Below, in pieces: positions 1 through 11,557 of a stretch of DNA of 64,000 nt (the stretch's first letter is position 1; the number at the start of each line of letters is the position of its first letter). The position numbers and the translations under genes are program-made. The notes under the pieces are model-generated. The model was given only the letters and a program-made list of their open reading frames with translations, was not told the DNA's origin and did no database searches. Source of the DNA: DASUBN01 sp050261675 (GTDB taxonomy: Bacteria; Pseudomonadota; Gammaproteobacteria; Natronospirales; REEB76); the NCBI GenBank assembly GCA_050261675.1, contig JBLNDO010000081.1, forward strand, positions 1-64,000, read 5' to 3'.

Positions 1-491
1 GCAACATGGCCTCGGCGCTGCTGCGCTACGAGACCATTCGCACCACCGTGCCGAAGGCGAAGGAACTCCGCCGCGTGGTGGAGCCGCTCATCACCCTCGC
101 GAAAGAGGACAACGTGGCCAAGCGCCGCCTGGCTTTCGACCGCCTGCGTGACGGCGACGTGGTGGTGAAGCTGTTCACGGACCTGGGGCCCCACTACAAG
201 ACGCGTCCGGGCGGGTATCTCCGCATCCTGCGCCACGGCCTGCGTCCGGGCGACAACGCCCCCATGGCGGTGGTGCAGCTCGTGGACCGCGCGCCGCTGG
301 CGGTGCCGGCGGCGGCCGACAAACCGGCCAAGGGCGAGAAACCCGCGAAGGCGGAGAAGCAGGCGAAGGCCGACAAGCCCGCCAAGGAAGCCAAGCCCGC
401 GAAGAAGGCCGCCAAGGCCGAGAAGCCGGCCAAGGCGGAAAAGGCCGCGAAGAAGCCCGCCAAGAAGGCGGCCAAGAAGACCGAGAAGTAA
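1..491 (+). CDS. rplQ: 50S ribosomal protein L17, 5'-truncated by window edge, with long Ala/Lys/Pro tail
   Basis: Ribosomal protein L17 of the large subunit. The window begins inside the gene: the reading frame is open to base 3 and about 20 N-terminal codons are missing, so the Met at base 6 is internal (family sequence RNMASSL versus NMASALL here). The conserved core is clear, with PKAKELRRVVEPLITLA, a GPHYKTRPGGY segment and GDNAPMA near the usual C-terminus. Most bacterial L17 proteins end just after that point (about 120-130 residues). Here a tail of roughly 60 residues made almost only of Ala, Lys, Pro and Glu follows, in irregular AKPAK/AEKPAK units resembling histone H1-like tails. 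The gene normally ends the alpha/rpoA ribosomal operon, and a strong hairpin follows the stop codon here. The assignment is secure; the function of the tail is unknown. Confidence 0.96.
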   Translation, partial: NMASALLRYETIRTTVPKAKELRRVVEPLITLAKEDNVAKRRLAFDRLRDGDVVVKLFTDLGPHYKTRPGGYLRILRHGLRPGDNAPMAVVQLVDRAPLAVPAAADKPAKGEKPAKAEKQAKADKPAKEAKPAKKAAKAEKPAKAEKAAKKPAKKAAKKTEK

Positions 492-517
492 TCCGCGGTT
501 CAAGAACCAAAAGCCGC

Positions 518-553
518 AAAAAAGGAACCGGGCGAAAGCCCGGTTTCTTTTTT
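518..553. terminator. Bidirectional intrinsic terminator between rplQ and the SLC13-type gene
   Basis: A perfect 8-bp stem (AACCGGGC, 526-533, with GCCCGGTT, 538-545) closes a GAAA tetraloop. It is preceded by an A-run (518-523) and followed by TCTTTTTT (546-553), so it can terminate transcription in both directions. The last bases overlap the TAA stop codon of the convergent minus-strand gene (552-554). Confidence 0.93.
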
Positions 554-2330
554 AGTTCGCAACGAGCGGCCACACCCTCGGGATGATGGTGACCGTCACC
601 ACCCACATCATCAGGTTCAAGGGGATGCCGAAGCGGAGGAAGTCGCTGAAACGGTAGCCGCCGGGGCCGTAGACCATGAGGTTGGTGGCGTAACCGATGG
701 GAGTCGCGAAGCTCGCGGAGGCCGCCATGGTGATGGCCATGACGAAGGGCGTGAAGTTGAGGCCCAGCGCCTGGGTGGTGGCGAGGGCGATGGGAAACAC
801 GATCACCGCCGCCGCGTTGTGGGTCACGACTTCCGTGAGCAGCATGGTGCCGCCGTAAATGGCGGCCAAGAGCCACAGCGGGTCACTGTGGGCGAGGGCG
901 AGGAGGCTGTGGGCGATGGCGGAGGCTGCGCCGCTCGTTTCCAGGGCCTTGCCGATGCCGAAGGACGCGCCGATGGCGATCAAGACCTCGTAGTTCACGC
1001 TGCGGCGCGCCGCGGAGATGCTGAGGCAACGGGTGCCGATCATGAGTCCCGCCGCCAGGAAGGCGGCGGTGGAGAGCGGCAGCAGGTTGAAGGCCTTGGC
1101 GAGGATGAGGCCGAGGAGGATGCTCCAGGCGATCCAGCTGCGTTCGTGGCGCGGCACCACCGCGCCCTCCAGGGAATGCAGCAGCAGGAAGTCGCGGGAG
1201 TCGCGGTGCCGGGCGGGGAATTCCCGGTCGGTCTCGAGCAAGAGCGTGTCGCCCTCGCGCAGCACGATGTCGCCGATCTTGCCCTCGATGCGCCTGCCGT
1301 GGCGCGCCACGGCGATGACGACCGCCTTGTACACCGTTCGGAACTGGCCTTCGCGGATGGTCTTGCCGACGATCGGGCAGTTCGGCGCCACCACCGCCTC
1401 GATGAGCATGCGCGCCGTGCGCGGTGCGTCCAGCTTGAACACCTGGTTGGTGGCGGGGGTGAGGCCCTTGATGCGCTGCAGGTCCACCACCGATTCGGTG
1501 ACGCCGGCGAACACCAGCCGGTCGCCGCCCTTCAGGACTTCCTCGGGTCCCGCCGCGGGGATGACTTCGCCGTCGCGCTCGATCTCCACGAGGTAGAGGC
1601 CGGGCAGCCCGCGCAGGCCCGCCGCGGCGATGGTCTGGCCCGCCAGGGGACTGCCCTTGGCCACCATCATCTCCACGGTGTACTCCCGGGCGTTGGGCGT
1701 CTGGCCGAATACCGGGATGCGCTCCGGCAGGAGCCAGCGGCCCACGTACAGCACGTAGGCGATGCCGAGCACCGCGCAGGGCAGGCCGATCCAGGCGAGC
1801 TGAAAGAACCCCATGCCGGGCAGGTGCGCCTGCTGGGTCAGGAGGCCGTTCACCACCAGGTTGGTGCTGGTGCCGATGAGCGTGCAGGTGCCACCGAAGA
1901 TGGCGGCGTAGGAGAGCGGGATCATGAGCTTGGAGGGCGAGAGGCGGCACTGCCGCGCCCAGTCGGAGACGTAGGGCAGGAACGAGGCCACCAAGGGGGT
2001 CGAGTTCATGAACGCGCCCATGAAGGCTACGGGCAGCATCATGCGCGCCTGGGCCTCGGTGGCGGAGGCGGGGCGGCCGAAGAGGCGCCCCACCACCTGG
2101 TTGAGGGCGCCGGTCTCGCGCAGGCCCGCCGCCAGCACGTAGAGGGCGCCGATGCTGATGAGGCTTTCGTTGGCGAAGCCCGAGAGCGCGTCCGTCGGGC
2201 CGATGACCTGGGCGAGCATCAGCACCGTGAGGCCGCCCATCATGACGAGGTCGGTGCCGAACTGGGTGGTGGCGAGGGTGACGAGGCAGGCCAGGGTGAC
2301 CGCCAGCGAGATCCAGGCGTTCGGGCTCAT
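552..2330 (-). CDS. SLC13/DASS-family carrier with two internal TrkA-C (RCK_C) domains
   Basis: 592-residue inner-membrane permease of the SLC13 (divalent anion:Na+ symporter, ArsB/NhaD-like) superfamily. Two hydrophobic halves flank two soluble RCK_C domains (about residues 215-290 and 300-375), a layout common in bacterial carriers for sulfate or other anions. Each half has a family-type hairpin motif: NSTPLVASFLP and GTSTNLVV in the first, THNAAAVIVFP and GYATNLMVYGPGGY in the second. The substrate cannot be read from sequence. Sulfate is attractive because the neighbouring locus encodes sulfate activation, but that is only inference. The gene converges on rplQ and shares its terminator. 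The start at 2330 gives a full-length first membrane segment. Confidence 0.85.
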   Translation of the reverse strand: MSPNAWISLAVTLACLVTLATTQFGTDLVMMGGLTVLMLAQVIGPTDALSGFANESLISIGALYVLAAGLRETGALNQVVGRLFGRPASATEAQARMMLPVAFMGAFMNSTPLVASFLPYVSDWARQCRLSPSKLMIPLSYAAIFGGTCTLIGTSTNLVVNGLLTQQAHLPGMGFFQLAWIGLPCAVLGIAYVLYVGRWLLPERIPVFGQTPNAREYTVEMMVAKGSPLAGQTIAAAGLRGLPGLYLVEIERDGEVIPAAGPEEVLKGGDRLVFAGVTESVVDLQRIKGLTPATNQVFKLDAPRTARMLIEAVVAPNCPIVGKTIREGQFRTVYKAVVIAVARHGRRIEGKIGDIVLREGDTLLLETDREFPARHRDSRDFLLLHSLEGAVVPRHERSWIAWSILLGLILAKAFNLLPLSTAAFLAAGLMIGTRCLSISAARRSVNYEVLIAIGASFGIGKALETSGAASAIAHSLLALAHSDPLWLLAAIYGGTMLLTEVVTHNAAAVIVFPIALATTQALGLNFTPFVMAITMAASASFATPIGYATNLMVYGPGGYRFSDFLRFGIPLNLMMWVVTVTIIPRVWPLVAN

Positions 2331-2352
2331 CTAAGGTTTCCCATCCAGGGCA

Positions 2353-2366
2353 GCCGGGGCCCCGGC
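2353..2366. repeat. 14-bp perfect palindrome in the divergent intergenic region
   Basis: GCCGGGGCCCCGGC is self-complementary and lies in the 101-bp gap between the divergent carrier gene and the sugar dehydrogenase gene. A TATCAT hexamer at 2371-2376 could serve as a -10 element for the plus-strand gene, but I see no good -35. It may be an operator or only a GC-rich chance palindrome. Confidence 0.3.
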
Positions 2367-2431
2367 AGATTATCATAGGCATCCCGAGCGGGACCGCTTA
2401 AATCCCGCCGCCGCCCTAGGGATTCCCCAGC

Positions 2432-3742
2432 ATGTCCGCGCAACAGGCCCTCACGAAGAAGCTGAAGGACAAGAGCGCCCGCATCGGCGTGGTGGGCCTG
2501 GGCTACGTGGGTCTGCCCCTGGCGCTGCGCTTCAGCGAGGCCGGGTACCCGGTGACCGGTCTCGACATCGATGCCGCCAAGGTGGAGGCCCTGAATAAGG
2601 GGCAGAGCTACATCGCGCAGATCCCCTCGGGGCGGGTGTCCAAGGCGGTGCAGGCCAGGTTCAAGGCCAGCCACGACTTCGCCGCGGCCAAGGACTGCGA
2701 CGCGCTCATCATCTGCGTGCCCACCCCCCTCGGGAAACACCACGAGCCGGATGTGAGCTTCATCGCGAACACCATGGCGGCCTTGCAGCCGAACCTGCGA
2801 GCGGGGCAGGTGGTCTCCCTGGAGAGCACCACCTATCCCGGCACCACCGAGGAGCTGGTGGTGCCGGTGGTGGAGGCCGCGGGACTCAAGCCCGGTGTGG
2901 ATTGCTTCGTGGTGTATTCACCGGAGCGGGAAGACCCGGGCAACAAGAGCTTCCACACCCAGACCATCCCCAAGGTGGTCTCGGGCCTCACGCCCACCTG
3001 CAAGGAAGTCGCCATCGCGCTTTACTCAGGCGTTATCGATAAGGTGGTGCCCGTTTCCAGCTTGCGCACCGCGGAGATGACCAAGCTCTTGGAGAACATC
3101 CACCGGGCCATCAACATCGGCCTGGTGAACGAGATGAAGATCGTGGCCGACAAGATGGGCATCGATATCCACGAGGTGATCGAGGCGGCGGCCACCAAGC
3201 CCTTCGGTTTCGTACCGTACTATCCCGGGCCCGGGCTGGGCGGACACTGCATCCCCATCGATCCCTTCTATCTCACCTGGAAAGCGCTGGAATACGGCGT
3301 GGACACCCGCTTCATCCGCCTCGCCGGTGAGGTGAACAGCCGCATGCCCGAGTGGGTGGTGGACAAGGCAGCCGCGGCGCTCAACGCCCACGGCAAGGCA
3401 CTGAAAGGCAGCCGGGTATTGGTGCTCGGAATCGCCTACAAGAAGAACGTGGATGACACCCGCGAGTCCCCGGCGGTGGAGATCATGGAACTCCTGCGGG
3501 AGCGGGGCGCCGAGGTGGCGTATTCGGACCCCTTCGTGCCCCGGTTCCCGAGGATGCGCGAGCACCGCTTCGACCTCGCGAGCACCACGCTCACGGAGAA
3601 ATCCCTGGCGGACTTCGACCTGGTGCTGTTGGCCACGGACCACGACGCCTTCGATTACGCCTTGATCGGCGCCCACGCGAAGCTCGTGGTGGATACCCGT
3701 GGGCGCTACCGGCAGACCGCCGGGAACCTCGTCAAGGCCTGA
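2432..3742 (+). CDS. wbpA: Nucleotide-sugar 6-dehydrogenase, UDP-GlcNAc dehydrogenase (WbpA) type
   Basis: 436-residue NAD-dependent UDP-sugar dehydrogenase that oxidises C6 of a UDP-hexose to the uronic acid in two steps. The N-terminal Rossmann motif VGLGYVGLPLAL is at about residues 20-31. The catalytic cysteine is Cys273 in GPGLGGHCIPIDP. The C-terminal domain carries VLGIAYKKNVDDTRESP. The PIDPFYL continuation and absence of UDP-glucose dehydrogenase hallmarks favour the UDP-N-acetylglucosamine (WbpA/TviB-like) subgroup, giving UDP-GlcNAcA for O-antigen or capsule synthesis. It stands alone on the plus strand upstream of the minus-strand sulfotransferase and is probably the first gene of the polysaccharide region. 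Family confidence is high; exact substrate is moderate. Confidence 0.9.
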   Translation: MSAQQALTKKLKDKSARIGVVGLGYVGLPLALRFSEAGYPVTGLDIDAAKVEALNKGQSYIAQIPSGRVSKAVQARFKASHDFAAAKDCDALIICVPTPLGKHHEPDVSFIANTMAALQPNLRAGQVVSLESTTYPGTTEELVVPVVEAAGLKPGVDCFVVYSPEREDPGNKSFHTQTIPKVVSGLTPTCKEVAIALYSGVIDKVVPVSSLRTAEMTKLLENIHRAINIGLVNEMKIVADKMGIDIHEVIEAAATKPFGFVPYYPGPGLGGHCIPIDPFYLTWKALEYGVDTRFIRLAGEVNSRMPEWVVDKAAAALNAHGKALKGSRVLVLGIAYKKNVDDTRESPAVEIMELLRERGAEVAYSDPFVPRFPRMREHRFDLASTTLTEKSLADFDLVLLATDHDAFDYALIGAHAKLVVDTRGRYRQTAGNLVKA

Positions 3743-3748
3743 GCCCGC

Positions 3749-4459
3749 CTAGAGCAGGGAATAGCCGAAGAACTCCAGGATGTCGGCATAGGGCTTGAGC
3801 ACCGTGGTGATGGCCGCGATGTCGTCCGGCGTGAGGCGAGCGATGGCCCCAGCATTGGTGTTGGTGATCCGGCTCTTGCCCTTGCCGAGCGTCGAATGCA
3901 CCTTGAATTCCCGGCCGGCATCGAGGCCCTTGAGTTCCGGCATGAAGCGCCCAAGGCGCTTCAGGACCCCGCCGGTGCTGTCGCAGAGCTCCTCGTAGGT
4001 GAAGTGCAGCACCTTTTTCTGACTCTGGATATTGTGGATGTGCCAGGCGCACTGGCGCGCCCAGATGAGCGCGAGCTCGTCGTAGCCCGGGGGATTCTTG
4101 GCGCGCCGGCGCATGCTTTCGCACCAGGCGTAGGGGTTGCGTGCCATGATGATGAAGTGGGCGTTGGGGAAATGCTCTACGAGCCGTTCCACGTCCTTGG
4201 GGTAGTGCCCTTTCTCCACCAGCACCGGCTTCGTTAGGTCCCAGTGGCGCATATATAAGCGTTTCAGATAGCCCCAGGGCGCGGGGTTGTAGGGCACCGG
4301 GTACTCGCTCTTCAGCAGATCGAAGACCCCAGGCAGCTTGGTGCCCTCGTGCTGGTCGGTATTGAATAGCGACAGCTTGGGCGAAGTGCCGAGCAGCGAG
4401 ACAAGCAGGGTCGAGCCCGAGAACGGCATGGTGATGATGAAGAGATGCTTGTGACGCAT
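3749..4459 (-). CDS. Sulfotransferase-family protein
   Basis: 236-residue P-loop sulfotransferase-like protein. The 5'-phosphosulfate-binding loop is PFSGSTLL (residues 12-19), close to the family pattern R/K-SGTT but with Phe-Ser before the Gly. The 3'-phosphate-binding element FIIMARNPYAWCES is at about 102-115, with Arg107. Proteins of this type move sulfate from PAPS to a sugar, lipid or protein hydroxyl. The gene is last in a minus-strand run uvrA - methyltransferase - this gene, with an 11-base gap to the methyltransferase. Its 3' end lies 6 bases from the convergent wbpA-like gene. Acceptor unknown; the surrounding locus suggests a polysaccharide. Confidence 0.75.
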   Translation of the reverse strand: MRHKHLFIITMPFSGSTLLVSLLGTSPKLSLFNTDQHEGTKLPGVFDLLKSEYPVPYNPAPWGYLKRLYMRHWDLTKPVLVEKGHYPKDVERLVEHFPNAHFIIMARNPYAWCESMRRRAKNPPGYDELALIWARQCAWHIHNIQSQKKVLHFTYEELCDSTGGVLKRLGRFMPELKGLDAGREFKVHSTLGKGKSRITNTNAGAIARLTPDDIAAITTVLKPYADILEFFGYSLL

Positions 4460-4470
4460 GTTTCCTTCGC

Positions 4471-5183
4471 CTACTTTCGGTTTGCCGCCGCGCGGTTCCA
4501 GGAAGGTTTGCCGTCCGCCACCAGGGCGAGGTCGAATCCCGGTTTGGCGAACAGCGCCCAGCGCTGGCGCGGGTGATACCAGTCGAGCCGCAGAAAACGC
4601 AAGCCGTATTTCGTCGCGAGCTTCTCCAGCGTGGAGGGTTTGAAGCTCACGCAGCCCGGATACACCCAGTCATCGCCCGCGTAGTCTGTATCGCCTTCCA
4701 GGAAGGTGGCGAAAAGTGCACCGCTTTCCTTGAGGTGGAAGGCGCAGTCCCTGAGCCAACCCTCCAGGATGCGCAAGGAGGTGTGGCTGAAGATGGATTG
4801 GGCGACGGCATAATCGAGTTGCAACGGTTCCCGGAACTCTTCCAGCGTCATCGCGTGTGAGAACAGCGGTTTCTTGAGACGGATGAGGTCTTCGCCGGTC
4901 TCGTTTAGGATGCCGTCCTGCACCAGCCAGGTATTGGGTTCGATACCGACGTAGTTACCGGCGACAAGATAGGGGATGAATAGGCGGCCGCTGCGCAGCG
5001 AGCCGCAGCCGATGTCGAGCAACCGGTGGTGTTGACGCAGGCCCGCGCAGGTCAGCAGATTGAAAGTCATGGCCGAGACCAGGTCGTAGTCCTGGGGCGG
5101 ACCCACGTAGGCGCGGTAATGGTCGTCACCGGGCTTCAGGCCCTCGCCAGCACCGGTGGTACGCGGCTTGGGGTCGCCCGGAC

Positions 5184-5187
<4 letters not shown>
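4471..5187 (-). CDS. Class I SAM-dependent methyltransferase
   Basis: 238-residue protein with the glycine-rich SAM-binding motif LLDIGCGSLRSGR (about residues 56-68) followed by an acidic residue in GIEPN at the end of strand beta2, as in class I methyltransferases. No membrane segment or signal peptide. Its ATG overlaps the uvrA stop codon (ATGA), so it is probably translated by coupling to uvrA. The next gene is a sulfotransferase. That pairing recalls methyl and sulfate decoration of surface glycans, but the substrate is not readable from sequence. Confidence 0.78.
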
Positions 5188-8051
<2,864 letters not shown>

Positions 8052-8164
8052 GGACGGGAATGAACCTCGGTCGGGAGCGAACATTCGAGTTTACGCCTTC
8101 CCCCCAGTCCGGCGCAAAACGCCGCTTAGGGTACTTCCCGTCCTCCGTCGCGGAGCGAAATACC

Positions 8165-8194
8165 GTGACCTGGGGCCGTCCAGACAAGTAAAAT
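8165..8194 (+). promoter_or_regulatory. Candidate sigma70 promoter for ssb
   Basis: GTGACC (8165-8170) and TAAAAT (8189-8194) are separated by 18 bases, giving 4/6 and 5/6 matches to the -35 and -10 consensus. The position, about 50 bases before the ssb ATG, is plausible. It is called by eye only. Confidence 0.4.
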
Positions 8195-8215
8195 GAGCGA
8201 CTTTCACGGCATCAT

Positions 8216-8230
8216 GGGCCCTAAGGGCCC
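8216..8230. repeat. GGGCCC-TAA-GGGCCC inverted repeat in the ssb leader
   Basis: Two GGGCCC hexamers separated by TAA (8216-8221 and 8225-8230) lie just before the ssb Shine-Dalgarno (GGAG at 8234-8237, 8 bases before the ATG). A hairpin here would sit beside the ribosome site and could modulate translation. A loop of 3 bases and a 6-bp stem are marginal. Confidence 0.35.
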
Positions 8231-8245
8231 CACGGAGCAGGGCGT

Positions 8246-8686
8246 ATGGCACGCGGCATCAACAAGGTGATCCTGGTGGCGACGGTGGGCAAGGACCCGG
8301 AGGTTAAGTACATGCCCTCGGGCGGCGCGGTGGTAAACCTCACGGCGGCCACCAACGAAAGCTGGAAGGACAAGCAGACCGGCGAGAAGAAGGAGCGCAC
8401 CGAGTGGCACAAACTCACCTTCTATAACCGCCTGGCGGAGATCGTCGGCGAGTACGTGCGCAAGGGCCAGCAGATCTACATCGAAGGGCGCTTGCGCACA
8501 CGTGACTACGAGAAAGAAGGGCAGAAGCACTACGTCACCGAGATCATGGTGGACGAGATGCAGATGCTCGGCGGCCGCTCCGGTCAGGGCGGCGGTGACC
8601 GCATGCGCGACGAGGCCCCGAGCCGTAGTTCTCCCGCCCCCGAGCCCGCCGGCAGCGACTTCCAGGACGACGACATCCCGTTCTGA
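8246..8686 (+). CDS. ssb: Single-stranded DNA-binding protein
   Basis: 146-residue SSB that coats single-stranded DNA in replication and repair. An N-terminal OB fold (residues 1-110) starts with the family MARGINKVILVA and includes WHKLTFYNRLAEI. A short Gly/Ser/Pro-rich linker follows, and the protein ends in the acidic DDDIPF tip that docks partner proteins. Length is slightly under the E. coli protein (178) because the linker is short. Start supported by GGAG 8 bases upstream and by family alignment. Confidence 0.97.
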   Translation: MARGINKVILVATVGKDPEVKYMPSGGAVVNLTAATNESWKDKQTGEKKERTEWHKLTFYNRLAEIVGEYVRKGQQIYIEGRLRTRDYEKEGQKHYVTEIMVDEMQMLGGRSGQGGGDRMRDEAPSRSSPAPEPAGSDFQDDDIPF

Positions 8687-8710
8687 GGCTTTTGCAAGGC
8701 ACGCATCCGA

Positions 8711-9619
8711 ATGAAGGATTACCGTCTAAGCCATCTCAAGCAGCTCGAAGCCGAAAGCATCCACATCATCCGCGAGGTCGCCGCGGAGTTCGAGCGGCCG
8801 GTGATGCTGTACTCCATCGGCAAGGACAGCTCGGTGATGCTGCAGCTGGCGCTCAAGGCCTTCCATCCGGCCAAGCCGCCGTTCCCTCTGCTGCATATCG
8901 ACACCACCTGGAAGTTCCGCGACATGATCCGCTTCCGTGACGAGACCGCGAAGCGCCTCGGCGTGGAGCTGATCGTGCATGTGAACCAGGAGGGCGTGAA
9001 GGCGGGCGTCAACCCCTTCGACTACGGCAGCAAGAAATACACCGATATCATGAAGACCGAGTCCTTGAAGCAGGCGCTCACCAAGCATGCTTTCGACGCG
9101 GCCTTTGGCGGCGCGCGCCGCGACGAAGAGAAGTCCCGCGCCAAGGAGCGCGTGTACTCGTTCCGGGACCGCAACCACCGCTGGGATCCCAAGAACCAGC
9201 GTCCCGAGCTCTGGAACCTCTACAACGGCCGCATCAACAAGGGCGAAAGCATCCGCGTGTTCCCGCTCTCCAACTGGACCGAGCTGGACGTGTGGCAGTA
9301 CATCCACCTCGAGAACATCCCGGTGGTGCCGCTGTATTTCGCCAAGCCGCGCCCGGTGGTGGACCGGGACGGTGCGCTCATCATGGTGGACGACGAACGC
9401 ATGCGCCTGAATCCGGGCGAGAAGCCGCGCCAGGAGATGGTGCGCTTCCGCACGCTCGGTTGCTATCCGCTCTCGGGCGCGGTGCACTCCAGCGCCACCA
9501 CCGTGCCGGAGATCATCCAGGAGATGCTCCTGACGCGCACCTCCGAGCGGCAAGGGCGCATGATCGACCACGACCAGGCGGGTTCCATGGAGCAGAAGAA
9601 GCGCGAGGGGTATTTTTGA
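8711..9619 (+). CDS. cysD: Sulfate adenylyltransferase subunit 2 (ATP sulfurylase small subunit)
   Basis: 302-residue adenylylating subunit of ATP sulfurylase, making adenosine 5'-phosphosulfate (APS) from ATP and sulfate. The PP-loop is SIGKDSSVML near residues 36-45. A conserved GARRDEEKSRAKER segment and the C-terminal tail RQGRMIDHDQ...MEQKKREGYF match the CysD/NodP family. Its TGA overlaps the cysN/C ATG by one base (TGATG), so the two are translated together. Usual neighbours of assimilatory sulfur metabolism (cysH, cysI, cysJ) are absent; the next genes downstream make dTDP-rhamnose. This suggests the product supplies sulfate donor to the local sulfotransferases, although a housekeeping role is equally possible. 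Confidence 0.95.
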   Translation: MKDYRLSHLKQLEAESIHIIREVAAEFERPVMLYSIGKDSSVMLQLALKAFHPAKPPFPLLHIDTTWKFRDMIRFRDETAKRLGVELIVHVNQEGVKAGVNPFDYGSKKYTDIMKTESLKQALTKHAFDAAFGGARRDEEKSRAKERVYSFRDRNHRWDPKNQRPELWNLYNGRINKGESIRVFPLSNWTELDVWQYIHLENIPVVPLYFAKPRPVVDRDGALIMVDDERMRLNPGEKPRQEMVRFRTLGCYPLSGAVHSSATTVPEIIQEMLLTRTSERQGRMIDHDQAGSMEQKKREGYF

Positions 9620-11541
9620 TGGCCGCCCGCCAGGACTTCATCCGCCGCGACATCGAGGGTTACCTGAAGCAGTACCAGCGCCAGGAGCTCTTGCGCTTCA
9701 TCACCTGCGGCAGCGTGGACGACGGCAAGAGCACGCTCATCGGGCGGCTCTTGTACGACACCGACATGATTTACGACGATACCCTGAGCGCGCTGGAGAA
9801 GGACAGCAAGAAGCACGGCACCACCGGCGAGGCCGTGGACCTGGCGCTGCTGGTGGACGGCCTGCAATCGGAACGCGAGCAGGGCATCACCATCGACGTG
9901 GCCTACCGCTACTTCTCCACCGACAAGCGCAAGTTCATCATCGCCGACACGCCGGGACACGAGCAGTACACCCGCAACATGGCCACCGGTGCCTCCACCG
10001 CCAATCTGGCGGTGATCCTCATCGACGCGCGCAAGGGCGTGCTCACCCAGACGCGCCGACACAGCTTCATCGTCTCGTTGCTCGGCATCCGCCACGCGAT
10101 CGTGGCGGTGAACAAGATGGACCTCATGGGCTGGGACAAGGCGGTGTTCGAGCGTATCTGCGCCGATTACAAGGAACTCGCCAAGTCCCTGGATCTGCCG
10201 GACATCCGCTTCGTGCCGGTGTCGGCCCTCCGGGGCGACAACGTAGCACGGCGCGGCGAGGGCATGCCCTGGTACGCCGGCCCCACACTGCTCGATATCC
10301 TGGAGAGCGTCGAGATCGTGGACGACGTGAATTTCAAGGACCTGCGCCTGCCAGTGCAGTATGTGAACCGCCCCAACCCGAATTTCCGGGGTTTCTGCGG
10401 CACCCTCGCGGCGGGTGTGATCCGCAAGGGCGACGCGGTCATGGCACTGCCCTCGCGCCGCGCCAGCCGCGTGGCCTCCATCCACACCTACGAGGGCGAT
10501 CTGGAGGAAGCCCACGCCCCCATGGCCGTGACCGTGACGCTCGCAGACGAGATCGACGTGAGTCGCGGCGACATCCTGGTGCACGGCGAGCGCGCCCCCC
10601 ACGTGGGCTCGAGCCTGGACGCCTGGCTCATCTGGATGGCGGATGCACCCATGCTCCCGGGCAAGCAGTACATCTTCAAGCTCGGCGCCAAATCGGTGTT
10701 CGGCGTGATCGAGAAGATCCACTACGTGGTGGACGTGAACACCCTCGAGAAGGATTTCGCCGACGACCTCAAGCTCAACCAGATTGCCCAGTGCAAGGTG
10801 ACGTTCAGCGAGCCCGTGGCCTTCGATCCCTACGCGGTGTCGCGCTCCACCGGCGCGTTCATCGTGATCGACCGCCTCTCCAACGGCACCGTGGGCGCCG
10901 GCATGGTGGCGAAGGCGCTGAAGTTGCCGCAGCAGGACAAGTCCGAGAACGTGGTATGGCACGAGCACAAGGTGAACCGCGTGCAGCGCGCCAACCAGAA
11001 GGGCCAGAAGCCCTGCGTCATCTGGCTCACGGGACTGTCCGGTTCGGGCAAATCGACGGTGGCCAACGGCCTGGAGCAGGCGCTGTTCCTGGAGGGCTAC
11101 CATTCCTATCTATTGGACGGCGACAACGTGCGCCACGGCCTCAATAAGGACCTGGGGTTCAGCGACGAGGCGCGGGTCGAGAACATCCGCCGCATCGGCG
11201 AGGTGGCCCGGCTGTTCGTGGACGCGGGGCTCATCGTGATCACGGCCTTCATCTCGCCTTTCCGCGCCGACCGGCGCCTGGTGCGCGAGCTCCTGGGCGA
11301 GGGCGAATTCATGGAGGTGTTCCTCGATACGCCGCTGGAAGTCTGCGAGCAGCGCGACCCGAAGGGCCTGTACCGCAAGGCACGCGCCGGCGAAATCAGG
11401 AATTTCACCGGCGTGGACGCCCCCTACGAGGCGCCGCAGACGCCGGAGGTCGTCCTGCATTCCGACCGCGACAGCGCGGAAGAGTGCGTTTCCCAGGTCA
11501 TGCAGTACCTGCGGAGCCGGGGAATCCTCAAGCACGGTTGA
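9619..11541 (+). CDS. cysNC: Bifunctional sulfate adenylyltransferase subunit 1 / APS kinase (CysN/C, NodQ-like)
   Basis: 640-residue fusion. The N-terminal GTPase (CysN) powers APS synthesis: P-loop GSVDDGKST (residues 31-39), DTPGHEQYTRNM switch II and NKMD, followed by EF-Tu-like beta-barrel domains. The C-terminal APS kinase (CysC, about residues 460-640) has its own P-loop GLSGSGKST near residue 472 and GDNVRHGLNKDLGFS, and phosphorylates APS to PAPS, the donor for sulfotransferases. The real start is the ATG overlapping the cysD stop codon; a much longer open frame upstream lies over cysD in another frame and is not used. Four sulfotransferase domains occur within 12 kb. Confidence 0.95.
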   Translation: MAARQDFIRRDIEGYLKQYQRQELLRFITCGSVDDGKSTLIGRLLYDTDMIYDDTLSALEKDSKKHGTTGEAVDLALLVDGLQSEREQGITIDVAYRYFSTDKRKFIIADTPGHEQYTRNMATGASTANLAVILIDARKGVLTQTRRHSFIVSLLGIRHAIVAVNKMDLMGWDKAVFERICADYKELAKSLDLPDIRFVPVSALRGDNVARRGEGMPWYAGPTLLDILESVEIVDDVNFKDLRLPVQYVNRPNPNFRGFCGTLAAGVIRKGDAVMALPSRRASRVASIHTYEGDLEEAHAPMAVTVTLADEIDVSRGDILVHGERAPHVGSSLDAWLIWMADAPMLPGKQYIFKLGAKSVFGVIEKIHYVVDVNTLEKDFADDLKLNQIAQCKVTFSEPVAFDPYAVSRSTGAFIVIDRLSNGTVGAGMVAKALKLPQQDKSENVVWHEHKVNRVQRANQKGQKPCVIWLTGLSGSGKSTVANGLEQALFLEGYHSYLLDGDNVRHGLNKDLGFSDEARVENIRRIGEVARLFVDAGLIVITAFISPFRADRRLVRELLGEGEFMEVFLDTPLEVCEQRDPKGLYRKARAGEIRNFTGVDAPYEAPQTPEVVLHSDRDSAEECVSQVMQYLRSRGILKHG

Positions 11542-11557
11542 GCCGGGGAGCTCACGC

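Noticed and set aside
300..480. Frameshift or assembly artefact creating the L17 tail
   Set aside because: The frame is continuous from the conserved core to a normal stop codon followed by a terminator, and the composition is typical of natural Lys/Ala tails.
8052..8245. LexA (SOS) box in the uvrA/ssb gap
   Set aside because: No CTGT-N8-ACAG palindrome was found by eye in this region, although uvrA and ssb are SOS-controlled in E. coli.
9292..9618. Extended N-terminus for cysN/C over cysD
   Set aside because: The upstream frame has no similarity to CysN and runs through cysD in a different frame; the TGATG overlap gives a normal start.
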